This document shows, piece after piece, positions 7,761-15,850 of a stretch of DNA of 27,070 nucleotides (the first letter of the stretch is position 1; each line of letters opens with the position of its first letter). The stretch spans positions 1 to 27,070 of the forward strand of contig JBJKRW010000073.1 in NCBI GenBank assembly GCA_046704445.1. The letters are read 5' to 3'. The notes beneath the pieces are model-generated. The model was given only the letters and a program-made list of their open reading frames with translations, searched no databases and had not been told where the DNA came from. Position numbers and translations under genes: made by a program. This DNA is from JBJKRW01 sp046704445 (GTDB lineage: Bacteria > Patescibacteriota > Microgenomatia > UBA1406 > GWC2-37-13).

Positions 7761-8357
7761 ATGGAAATAAATAGTTTGTTAGGTAAGACACTTAGTTGGA
7801 AGGGTGATTATTATAATGACACCGGGTCTTTCGTTTTAACCTTGGATAATTGTGAGATTGCCAGATTTATTAGGGATAGCGTTAAACAAGTAAAGGAGAA
7901 AAAGCCACATCTTTTATTTTACAGCGCAGATACAGAATTGGTGTTTAATAACCATAAGTTTTACTTCAACAAAAAATATTACTTTAAAAGGAAAGGTTTG
8001 TACGAGATACATGATCATCTAGAAGATTCCTCAATGCAAGAGAACGGTCACTTAGTAGAGTTTATTCACCCTAATATGATTGGTGACAGAGGAAATTTTC
8101 GCTGCCGGTGTGGCAATGAATACGAATTCCAACCGACCAAAAAATTTCACGGTTTATTCCTGGTCTCCCCGACAGTCATTTACGATAAGACCGGAGCTGA
8201 GCTCTTCCGTACAGTTTTAAAAAAAAAGTTTATTGCGGTAAGCCCCAACATTGTTCGTTATGACTCTGAAGAAATGTTTCAGGTATTAATGCTCTGTTGG
8301 ATAAACTTAGCGGTACAGGATTGGTTAAACCATCAACAATATTCTGTTGTTACTTGA
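7761..8357 (+). CDS. Conserved-looking soluble protein, possibly tubby/LURP-like barrel
   Basis: This 198-residue soluble protein has no signal peptide or membrane helix. It is built of short alternating polar and hydrophobic segments suggestive of beta strands (ELVFNNHKFYFNKKYYFK, LVEFIHP, ELFRTVLKKKFIAV), ending in an aromatic helix (about 175-192). A CRCGNEYEF motif (about 115-123) gives two closely spaced cysteines but no second pair, so it is not a standard zinc ribbon. The strand pattern recalls tubby-C-terminal/LURP-one-like barrels, but only weakly. It has a strong Shine-Dalgarno sequence and AT-rich codons. The next gene starts 3 nt after its stop, so the two are probably co-transcribed. 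Confidence 0.65.
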   Translation: MEINSLLGKTLSWKGDYYNDTGSFVLTLDNCEIARFIRDSVKQVKEKKPHLLFYSADTELVFNNHKFYFNKKYYFKRKGLYEIHDHLEDSSMQENGHLVEFIHPNMIGDRGNFRCRCGNEYEFQPTKKFHGLFLVSPTVIYDKTGAELFRTVLKKKFIAVSPNIVRYDSEEMFQVLMLCWINLAVQDWLNHQQYSVVT

Positions 8358-8360
8358 GGT

Positions 8361-9635
8361 ATGAAGACAATTTACATACTCATTTTAATTTTATTATTTA
8401 AAGTTACCTTAATTTCTCCCGTCTTTGCCTCCTGGCCCAATCTCTGTTCTTCAGGTCTCTCTGATTTAATTTCTTTTCAGGCCTCTAAGCCTTTGGCAGA
8501 TATCTTTGGTTCCTGTCCTTCCTCTGATACCAGGATAGCCCTAAAAAACATTGGGTGTGGTTTCCAGTCGGAAACAGGCCAGACAGCTTCTCTTTCTGCC
8601 CAGCTGGTTTCGTGCCAACAAACTAACGGGGAGCTGCTTACTACCCCCACCTGTTCCCAGTTTAACTACCTGTGTGTCAAAAAAACAACCTCAGTATTGG
8701 AGATACTAACGGAAAGAATAACAAACTGGATTAATCAAATTAAAACCTTTCTTCACCTTGGTCAGCCATCGTTAGAAACCTTTTCCCGTCTGGGAGAAAT
8801 TAATGCCAATGGTTGCACCTGTGTTCCCAACGCTAACAGCTGTAATGATGCCTCTGACTTTACCAAAGACTCAACCTTTACCAACTCCAAAGACTCTGGC
8901 CAAGGCTCCTGTAACCTTGTTGGTCCCAACAGTAATGGCATACCAGGACCAGGAAGAATGTGTTGCAAAACGGGAAAGAAAAAGACTACGACTCAACCTA
9001 TTATAACCGATAGTCGTGACGTACCGCCGCCATATCAGCAGGGGCAAAAGGCATATTACAATGGAAAAAATTCGCGTGAGCCAGGAGCAACGTGGCAATT
9101 TGAGGTAGTAAGCGGGTTTCATGCAAAAGAAATTACCAATTTTTATGAAAACTGGTATAAAAGTCACAGCTATCCTAACTATCAGTTAAGTGGAAGTGGA
9201 GAAGAAATAAACATTTTTGGTCAGTATCAAAATCGTCCAGTAGGATCTGATTGCAACACTTCAGGTGTTTACATACATGAATGTCATGTTTTCAATTTAA
9301 TGGTTCCTTTCTATATCCCTGACGATAGCAATGGATTTTTTACCAGAGGTTCAGCGATTAAAGATCAACTTACCTCAAAGGAAATTAGGTGCGATGGTGA
9401 CACGATCATAGAGATCAATACCTCTTCAATTACCAAATGTCCTCCTAATGGATCATCAGATTGGTCTTTACCTCAAACTCAGGATTTTACCGATCCTAGA
9501 ACCCTGGATTTAACGAATAATAACAAAATTAATGATAACTGGCTTCAGAGGGCTTACCGACAAATGGGAAATTCCATTATTTCCGGAATTAGACAATCAC
9601 CATTTGGAGGAATTCTGCAGTTTTTTGGGGATTAA
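8361..9635 (+). CDS. Exported cysteine-rich protein with six-Cys FASWP domain (copy 1)
   Basis: This 424-residue secreted protein has a signal peptide or N-terminal anchor at about 1-23, with likely cleavage near VFAS-W. The first mature domain (about 23-106) holds six cysteines (C29, C52, C66, C85, C98, C105). All six align with those of the protein at 14067, together with FASWP, LCS-x-GLSDL, the PL-x2-IFG-x-CPS block and IGCGF. A helical linker and a second Cys cluster (about 154-202) follow, then a C-terminal domain (about 228-390) with aromatic beta-prone segments and three cysteines. No known family is recognised. Pairing of the conserved cysteines as disulfides outside the cell is likely but inferred. 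It begins 3 nt after the previous stop, and its codon choice differs from that of copy 2. Confidence 0.75.
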   Translation: MKTIYILILILLFKVTLISPVFASWPNLCSSGLSDLISFQASKPLADIFGSCPSSDTRIALKNIGCGFQSETGQTASLSAQLVSCQQTNGELLTTPTCSQFNYLCVKKTTSVLEILTERITNWINQIKTFLHLGQPSLETFSRLGEINANGCTCVPNANSCNDASDFTKDSTFTNSKDSGQGSCNLVGPNSNGIPGPGRMCCKTGKKKTTTQPIITDSRDVPPPYQQGQKAYYNGKNSREPGATWQFEVVSGFHAKEITNFYENWYKSHSYPNYQLSGSGEEINIFGQYQNRPVGSDCNTSGVYIHECHVFNLMVPFYIPDDSNGFFTRGSAIKDQLTSKEIRCDGDTIIEINTSSITKCPPNGSSDWSLPQTQDFTDPRTLDLTNNNKINDNWLQRAYRQMGNSIISGIRQSPFGGILQFFGD

Positions 9636-9636
9636 C

Positions 9637-10152
9637 ATGGGCATTTTTGATTTATTTACCGGAACAAAACGTCCTCAAGCGGGAACGCCGACGATTCCAG
9701 TTGGGGAGCTTAAAGCAAAACTATTAGCCTTGAACCGGCCAACGGCGCCATATCAAATTGTTGACGGCTCGCAAGAAAAGGTTGATCTTATTGCCGAGTG
9801 GAAAATTGTGGATGTCAAGTGGTATGAAATCTTTGCCAAGGCCGGTTTGCAGGAAATTTTCCGCATATATCTGAAGCTTCATCCGGAATCGTTTGAGGTA
9901 CGAGCTCTGGATAAAAAATATTCCGTTTCCTGGACTGCGGGTGTTCCCTCCTTAGCCGCCTCGGTGTCTATGACAATGGGACAACAGACCGAAGTTAGCT
10001 TTGGTTCAGCCTACGCTTTTACGGAAAAATTGGAATACGGCCAGGTTTACAATTACCGTTTTAACACCCAGGAGCTGAAAAATCCGTTACAAAAATTAAT
10101 TACCGAAGGCGGTTGGACATATAAGGGGGTGTTTGTCCCAAATGGGCTATGA
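9637..10152 (+). CDS. Conserved soluble protein of unknown function
   Basis: I chose the ATG at 9637 (MGIFDLFTG, 171 residues), one nucleotide after the previous TAA. A longer frame from 9532 would run 105 nt into the exported gene. The sequence has a distinctive core (VDLIAEWKIVDVKWYEIFAK, about 48-67), then FRIYLKLHPESFEVRALDKK and WTAGVP, then FGSAYAFTEKLEYGQVYNYR and a C-terminal WTYKG. It is soluble, without a signal peptide. From memory, similar proteins of unknown function occur in unrelated bacteria, but I cannot name a family. The stop overlaps the next start by 4 nt. Confidence 0.75.
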   Translation: MGIFDLFTGTKRPQAGTPTIPVGELKAKLLALNRPTAPYQIVDGSQEKVDLIAEWKIVDVKWYEIFAKAGLQEIFRIYLKLHPESFEVRALDKKYSVSWTAGVPSLAASVSMTMGQQTEVSFGSAYAFTEKLEYGQVYNYRFNTQELKNPLQKLITEGGWTYKGVFVPNGL

Positions 10153-10877
10153 CAAAATCATTAAAAAAACATTCAAGGCGATATTTCGGAAGCAGAATTC
10201 TCTGGGCTCTTTTTCTGTTAGCCGTTATAATTTTATTTTTGAAAACCTTAAATTTTATAAAAAATTACCACTGCATGTTGCTGGCTGATATATATAGAAA
10301 GGGTTCTTATCAGAACAATTTGACACTGCCAGCAAGAAATACCAATTACATTTGGTTCAACGAAAATGTCAAGAATGAATTTACGTCGGTTTCTTGGAAC
10401 AAAATAACCACAGATTCGCTTGATGGACTTCCCTGGCTTATAGGTTCGGGATGGGAAGAAGATTATAAATGTTCGGCAGGCATAACCGAATCATTACGGA
10501 TTGAAGGAGGAATGAGTTCTGTTCATTTTTTTATAACAAAGACCGCGGGTATGGTAAAAACACCACTACATATAACATCTTCAGTTGAACTTAAAAAACT
10601 GATAAACCCCATTGATTCTACGGCGAAGGCTGTATCATTAATTGCTTTAACCCAAAGGGATTTAGCTAGGAACGATTATAAATTAGTTGGTTATGTTGCT
10701 CCTTTTTCGGAAGATTATCTTGTCCAGTCTGTTCGTCTAAACACATTCGGTTGTCGAAACCATCGCCCTCAACAAGTCATTTTTCTTGTCAGCAGAAGTG
10801 GTGATATTCAGAAAGCCGCCGAAGAAATGTTGAGTCCGGAGCCTAATGGATTAGGACCATACACTTGTGTGGACTAG
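10149..10877 (+). CDS. Single-pass membrane-anchored exported protein, unknown
   Basis: The 242-residue protein has a Lys/Arg-rich N-terminus, a membrane helix at about 17-36 and a roughly 200-residue domain predicted outside the cell. The outside part contains a few cysteines (about 42, 109, 202 and 240), a possible source of disulfides, and beta-prone stretches such as SSVHFFITK and QQVIFLVSRSGD. No family is recognised. Its ATG overlaps the previous TGA by 4 nt, so the two genes are translationally coupled, and the next frame begins 15 nt downstream. Confidence 0.7.
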   Translation: MTKSLKKHSRRYFGSRILWALFLLAVIILFLKTLNFIKNYHCMLLADIYRKGSYQNNLTLPARNTNYIWFNENVKNEFTSVSWNKITTDSLDGLPWLIGSGWEEDYKCSAGITESLRIEGGMSSVHFFITKTAGMVKTPLHITSSVELKKLINPIDSTAKAVSLIALTQRDLARNDYKLVGYVAPFSEDYLVQSVRLNTFGCRNHRPQQVIFLVSRSGDIQKAAEEMLSPEPNGLGPYTCVD

Positions 10878-10892
10878 GAAAATTTTGTGCTT

Positions 10893-11480
10893 ATGAAAAA
10901 AATACATCATTTATTCATTCTTAAAATTGTTTTAGTACTGATCGTTCTGCTTTTATTATCATTTGCAGTTAAATCAGGTTTGGATCATTTTTTTGAGGCC
11001 TGTCGTTTTCTGGGGGGAGGAATGATGTACAGAACTTGACATTATGTCAACGGAAGCTACATTTTAGACCTTCCCAGAACTCTCCCGGAACTTTTTATTG
11101 CCTTTTCCGGTATTGTAATTTCTGCTTTGGGGTTGCTGCGCCGCAAGAAAATGCTACTCCTGACAGGTATAGTGTTATTAATAGGCGTTCCGCTTGTAAT
11201 CTATAAGTTTGAATTGCGTACAAATGCCATTTATAACCAAAAAATCCTGGAACACACAAAAAGAGAGCCTTTAATTAAGAAATTTTGTCAAACACCAATC
11301 AACAGGTTAAGCGGGAAGACGAAAGAGGGAATTATTCAACAATTGGGTGAACCTTATTTAACGTCTAGCGACGGAACAGAAATTTTCTATAGATTTGAAA
11401 ATCAAGAATGCACTTTTAAATTTCAAAACGACAGGTTAATTGATATGTCATCAGTAGAATATATGCCGGAAATTTATTAA
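10893..11480 (+). pseudogene. Membrane protein with BamE/SmpA-like tail, interrupted by one in-frame TGA
   Basis: An ATG at 10893 opens a frame encoding a membrane helix (MKKIHHLFILKIVLVLIVLL), which runs 48 codons to TGA at 11037-11039. The same frame then continues without another stop to TAA at 11478-11480: HYVNGSYILDLPRTLPELF, two more membrane helices, and a soluble tail. The tail (LSGKTKEGIIQQLGEPY through FKFQNDRLIDMSSVEY) resembles BamE/SmpA-type folds in its K/G-x-T-K-E-x-I-x-x-x-L-G-E-P start. The natural reading is a single gene of about 195 codons with codon 49 changed from TGG (Trp) to TGA. Alternatives are a sequencing error, readthrough, or reinitiation downstream (TTG 11127 or ATG 11151). 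Both halves look protein-coding; the wider genome clearly uses UGA as stop. Confidence 0.6.
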
Positions 11481-11506
11481 AATTAAAAGGGTGTAAAAAC
11501 CTTATC

Positions 11507-12286
11507 CTATTTTTTTGCCGCCATTGTGGCGAGTTTCTTGAAGCCTTCCAAAACGTCGATAGGTACCGCAAATATGACCGTGTTGGACGGATTGGCCGTG
11601 GTTGCCTCGATTGTTTGAAGCGTACGTAATGATATGGCTCCGCTTTGCGAAAGCATTGCCATCGCTTTATTCAAATTGTCGGATGCGGTTAATTCTCCTT
11701 GCGCTCTTATTATGGTTGCGCGGCGTTCTCGTTCTGCTTCCGCCTGCTTCGCCATGACCCGTTTCATGTCTGCGGGAACTTCAATATCCTGGATTTTGAT
11801 TGCGGTAACATCAACACCCCAATTGGAGGTTTCCTGATCTACGATCATTTTGATTTCTTCCGCCAGTTTTTGCCGTTCGGTAAGCAATGTGTCGAGTTCG
11901 ACTCCGCCGATAACATCACGAAGAGCCGTCTGTGCATACTGGGTGATCGCATAAGTATAGTCCTGGATTTTCAGGACCGCGTCTTCTGGTTTGACGACCT
12001 GGAAATACACGACCGCATTGATGCCGACCGGTACATTGTCTTTTGTAATGACCTCCTGCTGGGGAATATCCGAAGTGGTAATGCGGACATCCACTTTGAT
12101 AACTCGTTGAAGAATGGGAACCAGTATGTTAAGTCCTGGTTCCAACGTGCTGGAATATTGCCCCAACGTAAGCACGATGCCCCGTTCATATTGGTCGATG
12201 ACAATAAGGGTTTTTAAGAGCAGGGGAACGATGATAATTAAAACGAAAATAAAAAGAGTAAATATTCCGGCGAACATATATTCCAT
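11507..12286 (-). CDS. Slipin / stomatin-like SPFH-domain membrane protein
   Basis: This 259-residue protein has an N-terminal membrane anchor (about 4-28) followed by a typical SPFH domain. Visible family marks are QYERGIVLTLGQYSSTLEPG (32-51), then the PILQRVIKVDVR strand, the VPVGINAVVYFQV segment (about 86-98) and TALRDVIGGVELDTLLTERQ (about 120-139). An Ala/Glu-rich coiled segment (KQAEAERERRATIIRAQGEL, about 180-200) follows. Length and order match bacterial and archaeal slipins, which form oligomeric rings that scaffold membrane microdomains. Slipins are usually paired with an NfeD-like protein; none is seen next to this gene. It is transcribed alone from its own promoter, divergently from the gene at 12440 and convergently with the preceding frame, with a 26-nt gap. 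Confidence 0.92.
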   Translation of the reverse strand: MEYMFAGIFTLFIFVLIIIVPLLLKTLIVIDQYERGIVLTLGQYSSTLEPGLNILVPILQRVIKVDVRITTSDIPQQEVITKDNVPVGINAVVYFQVVKPEDAVLKIQDYTYAITQYAQTALRDVIGGVELDTLLTERQKLAEEIKMIVDQETSNWGVDVTAIKIQDIEVPADMKRVMAKQAEAERERRATIIRAQGELTASDNLNKAMAMLSQSGAISLRTLQTIEATTANPSNTVIFAVPIDVLEGFKKLATMAAKK

Positions 12287-12305
12287 AAAAATATGTAATA
12301 ACTTG

Positions 12306-12335
12306 ATGATACATAAACGTTCCGACTTTTGTCAA
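12306..12335 (-). promoter_or_regulatory. Promoter of the slipin gene
   Basis: On the minus strand TTGACA (12335-12330) and TATCAT (12311-12306) are 18 nt apart. The predicted start near 12299 leaves a leader of about 13 nt before the ATG at 12286, without a Shine-Dalgarno sequence. Confidence 0.6.
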
Positions 12336-12402
12336 CAGAAATACATTCGGCTTAGGATACGTTGTTATAAACCGATAAGACATAAGCGGAATTGGAAATC
12401 AT

Positions 12403-12431
12403 TTGACAAATATTCCTGAATTCCTTACATT
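12403..12431 (+). promoter_or_regulatory. Promoter of the polytopic membrane protein gene
   Basis: TTGACA (12403-12408) and TACATT (12426-12431) are separated by 17 nt. The predicted start near 12438 is 2 nt before the ATG at 12440, so the mRNA would be essentially leaderless. Confidence 0.65.
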
Positions 12432-12439
12432 GTAAGTAA

Positions 12440-13999
12440 ATGGAAAATTTTACTCCCTTGCATCCTTTGCCTCCGATGCAACAGGAAGATCTTAGTTTTG
12501 ATCTTCCTTCACTGTTCTCTAGGGCTTTTCATCGATATTTCACGCATTTTGTTAAATATTTCCTGACGGGACTTTTGGGTTTAGGTATCATTCTTGCAGT
12601 TTTGGGTAGCGGTTTTGTCGGATTTCTTTTATTCGGCATAATCTCATCTTTATTTCGTCATCCGTTGTTTTTTATTCTCTTCGGCATTGTAGCAATAGTG
12701 TTCTATCTCGCATATTTTTATGCGTTACATTGGTTAAGTCTTGCGGGATTACTGATGATGACACGGGCTGATCCCAATATTCCGGTTTGGCAAAATTTCA
12801 AAGATACCCGGAAGTTTGTGTTGCCTTTTTGTGGTTTTTATTTCCTTCTCATATTTTTTTTCATGGGATTGACGGTATATTTTTACGTTTTACTGTTGCC
12901 TTGGCTTGTTTGGGGAATATTTGCAAATTTTACGTTTTTGTTCGAAGTAAGAGGCGGATTAAAACCGTTATGGAGAAGTAAGGAATTGGTAAAAGGAGAT
13001 TTTTGGGGTATTGTCGGTCGTTTGTTGATATTCCTGTTAATTGTCGTGGTGTTTTCCATCATTCTTTTTGTCAAACTGAACATTGTCTTTGCGATGCTGG
13101 TTTTTTACATATTTTTACTCTTCGTTTTTATGCCTTTATCCGTTGCCTATCTGTATGAGATGTACAAAAGTATGACTGCAAAAAAACCTATGGGTGCACA
13201 ACTGAAAGGCGGCGTATGGACAATATTGGCGTGGATTGGGTGGCCTCTGTTAATACTCGTATTTATTGTTTTGTTATTACTGGAATCAAAGTTGCCTCAT
13301 AAAAATACTTCGGCCATTAATTTGGCCGATCAATCAACAAATAATTTGACTCAAAACTCAAACATGATTCCGGTTTCACCCACGCAGTATATTTTTCCTA
13401 CCGTTGCGCCTCAGCGCCTTCCCACAGGACCTAAAACGACCGACCAAAAAATTTCAACCATGGAAGAAGCGCTTAATTTTGCACTTAACAAAAGCGGAAT
13501 GGAATACAAAGATACCGCACGATTAAGTACGTTGGATGTAATATATACACCGGCGTATAAACAGTGGAAATTTACCTTTATAAGCAAGACTAATCCTCAT
13601 GTCGATTCGACAGGGAGGCAGGTTTTTGATTTTCCCGAAACGAAAGTCAATATACGAAATGACGGAACATTTTCGCAAAATTCCCAGACGTATGATAAAA
13701 ACCAATCAGAAAATGTCAGTACGTGGAGCAAACTGCCTGAAAATACTGCAACCGTAGCAACAAGTTCCATATTTGATCAGGCAAAAGAGAAGGTTATTAC
13801 ATCAGGTTCCACGCCCGGAACAATACTTTGGGCCACCATGAAAGGATATCCATTTGTGCCTTCGGGCATTAAGGCAGAATGGAAAGTAAATGTTATTCTA
13901 GCCGGTGAAGAAGAAAAGAACCCGAAGAAAGCCAAACAGGTTGTATTTGATGACGGTACAGCTACGGGAATGCAGGATGTGAATGTGACGCTGTTTTAA
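12440..13999 (+). CDS. Polytopic membrane protein with exported C-terminal domain
   Basis: The 519-residue protein has a short cytoplasmic N-terminus and about six or seven membrane helices (near 38-60, 75-105, 127-150, 152-168, 190-212, 215-240 and 257-281). The helical part resembles the general plan of glycerophosphodiester-phosphodiesterase-type or DUF975-type membrane domains (amphipathic FSRAFHRYFTHFVKYF entry, internal F-E-V-R-G-G-L-K-P-L-W-R-S), but this is only a resemblance. A Pro/Thr linker leads to a roughly 180-residue soluble tail. Its start (MEEALNFALNKSGMEY) and strands such as YKQWKFTFISK could form a PepSY-like fold, and its end (VNVILAGEEE...VVFDDGTATG) is beta-rich. A strong promoter lies directly upstream. 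It may be co-transcribed with the exported gene at 14067. No specific function is claimed. Confidence 0.75.
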   Translation: MENFTPLHPLPPMQQEDLSFDLPSLFSRAFHRYFTHFVKYFLTGLLGLGIILAVLGSGFVGFLLFGIISSLFRHPLFFILFGIVAIVFYLAYFYALHWLSLAGLLMMTRADPNIPVWQNFKDTRKFVLPFCGFYFLLIFFFMGLTVYFYVLLLPWLVWGIFANFTFLFEVRGGLKPLWRSKELVKGDFWGIVGRLLIFLLIVVVFSIILFVKLNIVFAMLVFYIFLLFVFMPLSVAYLYEMYKSMTAKKPMGAQLKGGVWTILAWIGWPLLILVFIVLLLLESKLPHKNTSAINLADQSTNNLTQNSNMIPVSPTQYIFPTVAPQRLPTGPKTTDQKISTMEEALNFALNKSGMEYKDTARLSTLDVIYTPAYKQWKFTFISKTNPHVDSTGRQVFDFPETKVNIRNDGTFSQNSQTYDKNQSENVSTWSKLPENTATVATSSIFDQAKEKVITSGSTPGTILWATMKGYPFVPSGIKAEWKVNVILAGEEEKNPKKAKQVVFDDGTATGMQDVNVTLF

Positions 14000-14066
14000 T
14001 ATTAAATTCTAGGGAAACGCCCGGATTTTACATATCATCTTATCCAAGTTAAGACAGAATAATACA

Positions 14067-15845
14067 GTGAGATTAACAATAATTGCTGTCATTTCGATAG
14101 CATTGTTTGCTTTTTTAGGTGCAAAATTCATATTTGCTTCCTGGCCGGGACTGTGTAGTACCGGTCTTTCCGATCTATTGTCTTACCGGTCAGTTCAGCC
14201 GTTGAATGAAATTTTCGGTACGTGCCCCTCCGCTTCTACACAACAGGCATTGAGTTCCATTGGGTGCGGGTTCCGCTCTGTTTCTGCTCCCGATCCCGAA
14301 AATATAACCCAGGTAGATGCGTTTAATCAGTGTAAAAAACTCGACGGTGAGTTTATTGTTACCTCCTCTTGTCCAAAAATCAGCAGTGTTTGCGTAACAA
14401 CAATATTACCGCAGCAGAATTCTACTAAGGGTACTTCATCTTCAAGTCTTGCGGAAACAATTGTTGAGAAAATACGGTCTGTTTTGCCTTTTTTTCCCAA
14501 AACAGAATCAACTATTGATTTTTCTAGCTGCGAGAAATGTGATACTCAATCCCAAACCTGTGCGGTATATAATGTTCCGACCGGGAATTACGGTACGTGT
14601 GAGCCCAAGGGTTGGAATGAAGGATCCGACTTTGGTTGGACAACATACACATGCCCGGACGGCTTGATTCTTAAATACAGTACAAAGCTTGGAAAACCGG
14701 ATTGTCCTGAATTTTCAACCAATCAATCCGCGGAGAACTTTTTTGCTCAACTCATAAGCAAGTTTGAGGAGATTTTCCGGATCGGTCAGAAATCACAAGC
14801 TTCCTGTCCCTCAGGAAATTATTCGTGTCCGGCAAACTGCGGCAACGGTAAGGTTTGCCAGCTGGTACCCAAGGAACTGTACGCAGGGTGTACATATTGG
14901 CAGGCAGGTTGCGTTCCTATTCCGGAGTTATTCCAAGCGGTTGACTCCCAGGCAACGCAGGGTTGCAGTCCCGACGTAATAGAAACCTGCCGGCAACATG
15001 GGTTTCGCTGTGCTAATGGTGTCTGTCATAATACGGTTGCACCGTTGACCGAACCATACTGTTTTCCAAAAAAGATAACCCAATGTGCACAGATGGGCAA
15101 AAACTTTCTTTGTCGGCCGGACAATGTTGGCGGCTCGTGCATAAACGGAGGAGAGCAGATCGGTCAGGTTATACAGCAGGAAAGAAGCAATAACAGTCTC
15201 TGTAATCTTACATATTCTCCGGCACAAGAAGGACTTACCAGAGTTTACCGCACAAGTGGTGCAAACGGAAGCGGTACGTTGACTACAAAAATATCGAACG
15301 TAACCGATTCTTCATATGTGTTTACTCAGGACAGAATAGAAGGCAATTCAAAATATCACAGCGTCGGAACATACTCATGTACATCGGCAGGAAAAACAAT
15401 AACAAGTTCGGACTCAACGGCAACAATCACAGGTTCATCAAATCAAATGACAAAAACAGTAGCGCATCAGCAAAGAACCGGAATAGAACTTCCTGCTGAA
15501 AATGACTGGAAAACAGGAACTTCGTATTCTTTCACTACACAATTCACCTCAACAACTACTCAGGCCGACGGTACGCAAACAACAGTAACGGGTATTCAGA
15601 AATACCGCTATACTATTACCGGAAAAGAACAGATTACCGTTCCCGCGGGCACGTTTGACGCATTTAAGCTGAATTATACTTTTACCGGAACTAATAATGT
15701 TGCTGCACCAAACGGCAAAATACTTTCGACTGCCGATTCGGGAAGCGGTGTTTCCTGGAGTGCCGCCGGTATCGGATCGATCAAAACCACCCTGCATATG
15801 GATAATGGCGCGCAAGATCAGGTAATGGAGCTTTCAAGTAAATAA
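14067..15845 (+). CDS. Exported cysteine-rich protein with six-Cys FASWP domain (copy 2) and TapB/DUF3108-like tail
   Basis: This 592-residue secreted protein uses a GTG start at 14067. A signal peptide covers about 1-24 (cleavage near IFAS-W). Residues 24-110 repeat the six-cysteine domain of the protein at 8361 (C30, C53, C67, C89, C102, C109). A long Cys-rich middle (about 155-320), with pieces such as CEKCDTQSQTC and CPANCGNGKVC, resembles small disulfide knots. The C-terminal region (about 325-592) has W-K-x-G-T-S-Y-S, ITVPAGTFDAFKLNYTFTG and SWSAAGIGSIKT, which fit TapB/DUF3108-like beta domains of exported proteins. It is likely a multi-domain surface or secreted protein with many disulfides. 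Function is unknown; binding or adhesion is inference. It lies 67 nt after the previous gene and 5 nt before the next. Confidence 0.8.
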   Translation: MRLTIIAVISIALFAFLGAKFIFASWPGLCSTGLSDLLSYRSVQPLNEIFGTCPSASTQQALSSIGCGFRSVSAPDPENITQVDAFNQCKKLDGEFIVTSSCPKISSVCVTTILPQQNSTKGTSSSSLAETIVEKIRSVLPFFPKTESTIDFSSCEKCDTQSQTCAVYNVPTGNYGTCEPKGWNEGSDFGWTTYTCPDGLILKYSTKLGKPDCPEFSTNQSAENFFAQLISKFEEIFRIGQKSQASCPSGNYSCPANCGNGKVCQLVPKELYAGCTYWQAGCVPIPELFQAVDSQATQGCSPDVIETCRQHGFRCANGVCHNTVAPLTEPYCFPKKITQCAQMGKNFLCRPDNVGGSCINGGEQIGQVIQQERSNNSLCNLTYSPAQEGLTRVYRTSGANGSGTLTTKISNVTDSSYVFTQDRIEGNSKYHSVGTYSCTSAGKTITSSDSTATITGSSNQMTKTVAHQQRTGIELPAENDWKTGTSYSFTTQFTSTTTQADGTQTTVTGIQKYRYTITGKEQITVPAGTFDAFKLNYTFTGTNNVAAPNGKILSTADSGSGVSWSAAGIGSIKTTLHMDNGAQDQVMELSSK

Positions 15846-15850
15846 CTCGC

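Noticed and set aside
9532..9636. Upstream extension of the gene starting at 9637
   Set aside because: It overlaps the end of the exported protein gene in another frame, while an ATG one nucleotide after that stop gives a natural start.
11037..11039. UGA recoded as an amino acid genome-wide, as in SR1 or Gracilibacteria
   Set aside because: Many intact genes in the window end at TGA, so recoding is not general; the single TGA is better seen as a mutation, error or local readthrough.
11481..11515. Intrinsic terminator between the interrupted gene and the slipin
   Set aside because: The stem (AAGG/CCTT) is only 4 bp although T residues follow; too weak to call.
11634..12217. Plus-strand frames opposite the slipin gene
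   Set aside because: They are shadows of a clearly conserved SPFH gene on the minus strand.
14449..15227. Alternative frames inside the cysteine-rich gene
   Set aside because: Short, without recognisable features, and the main frame has a signal peptide and conserved cysteines.
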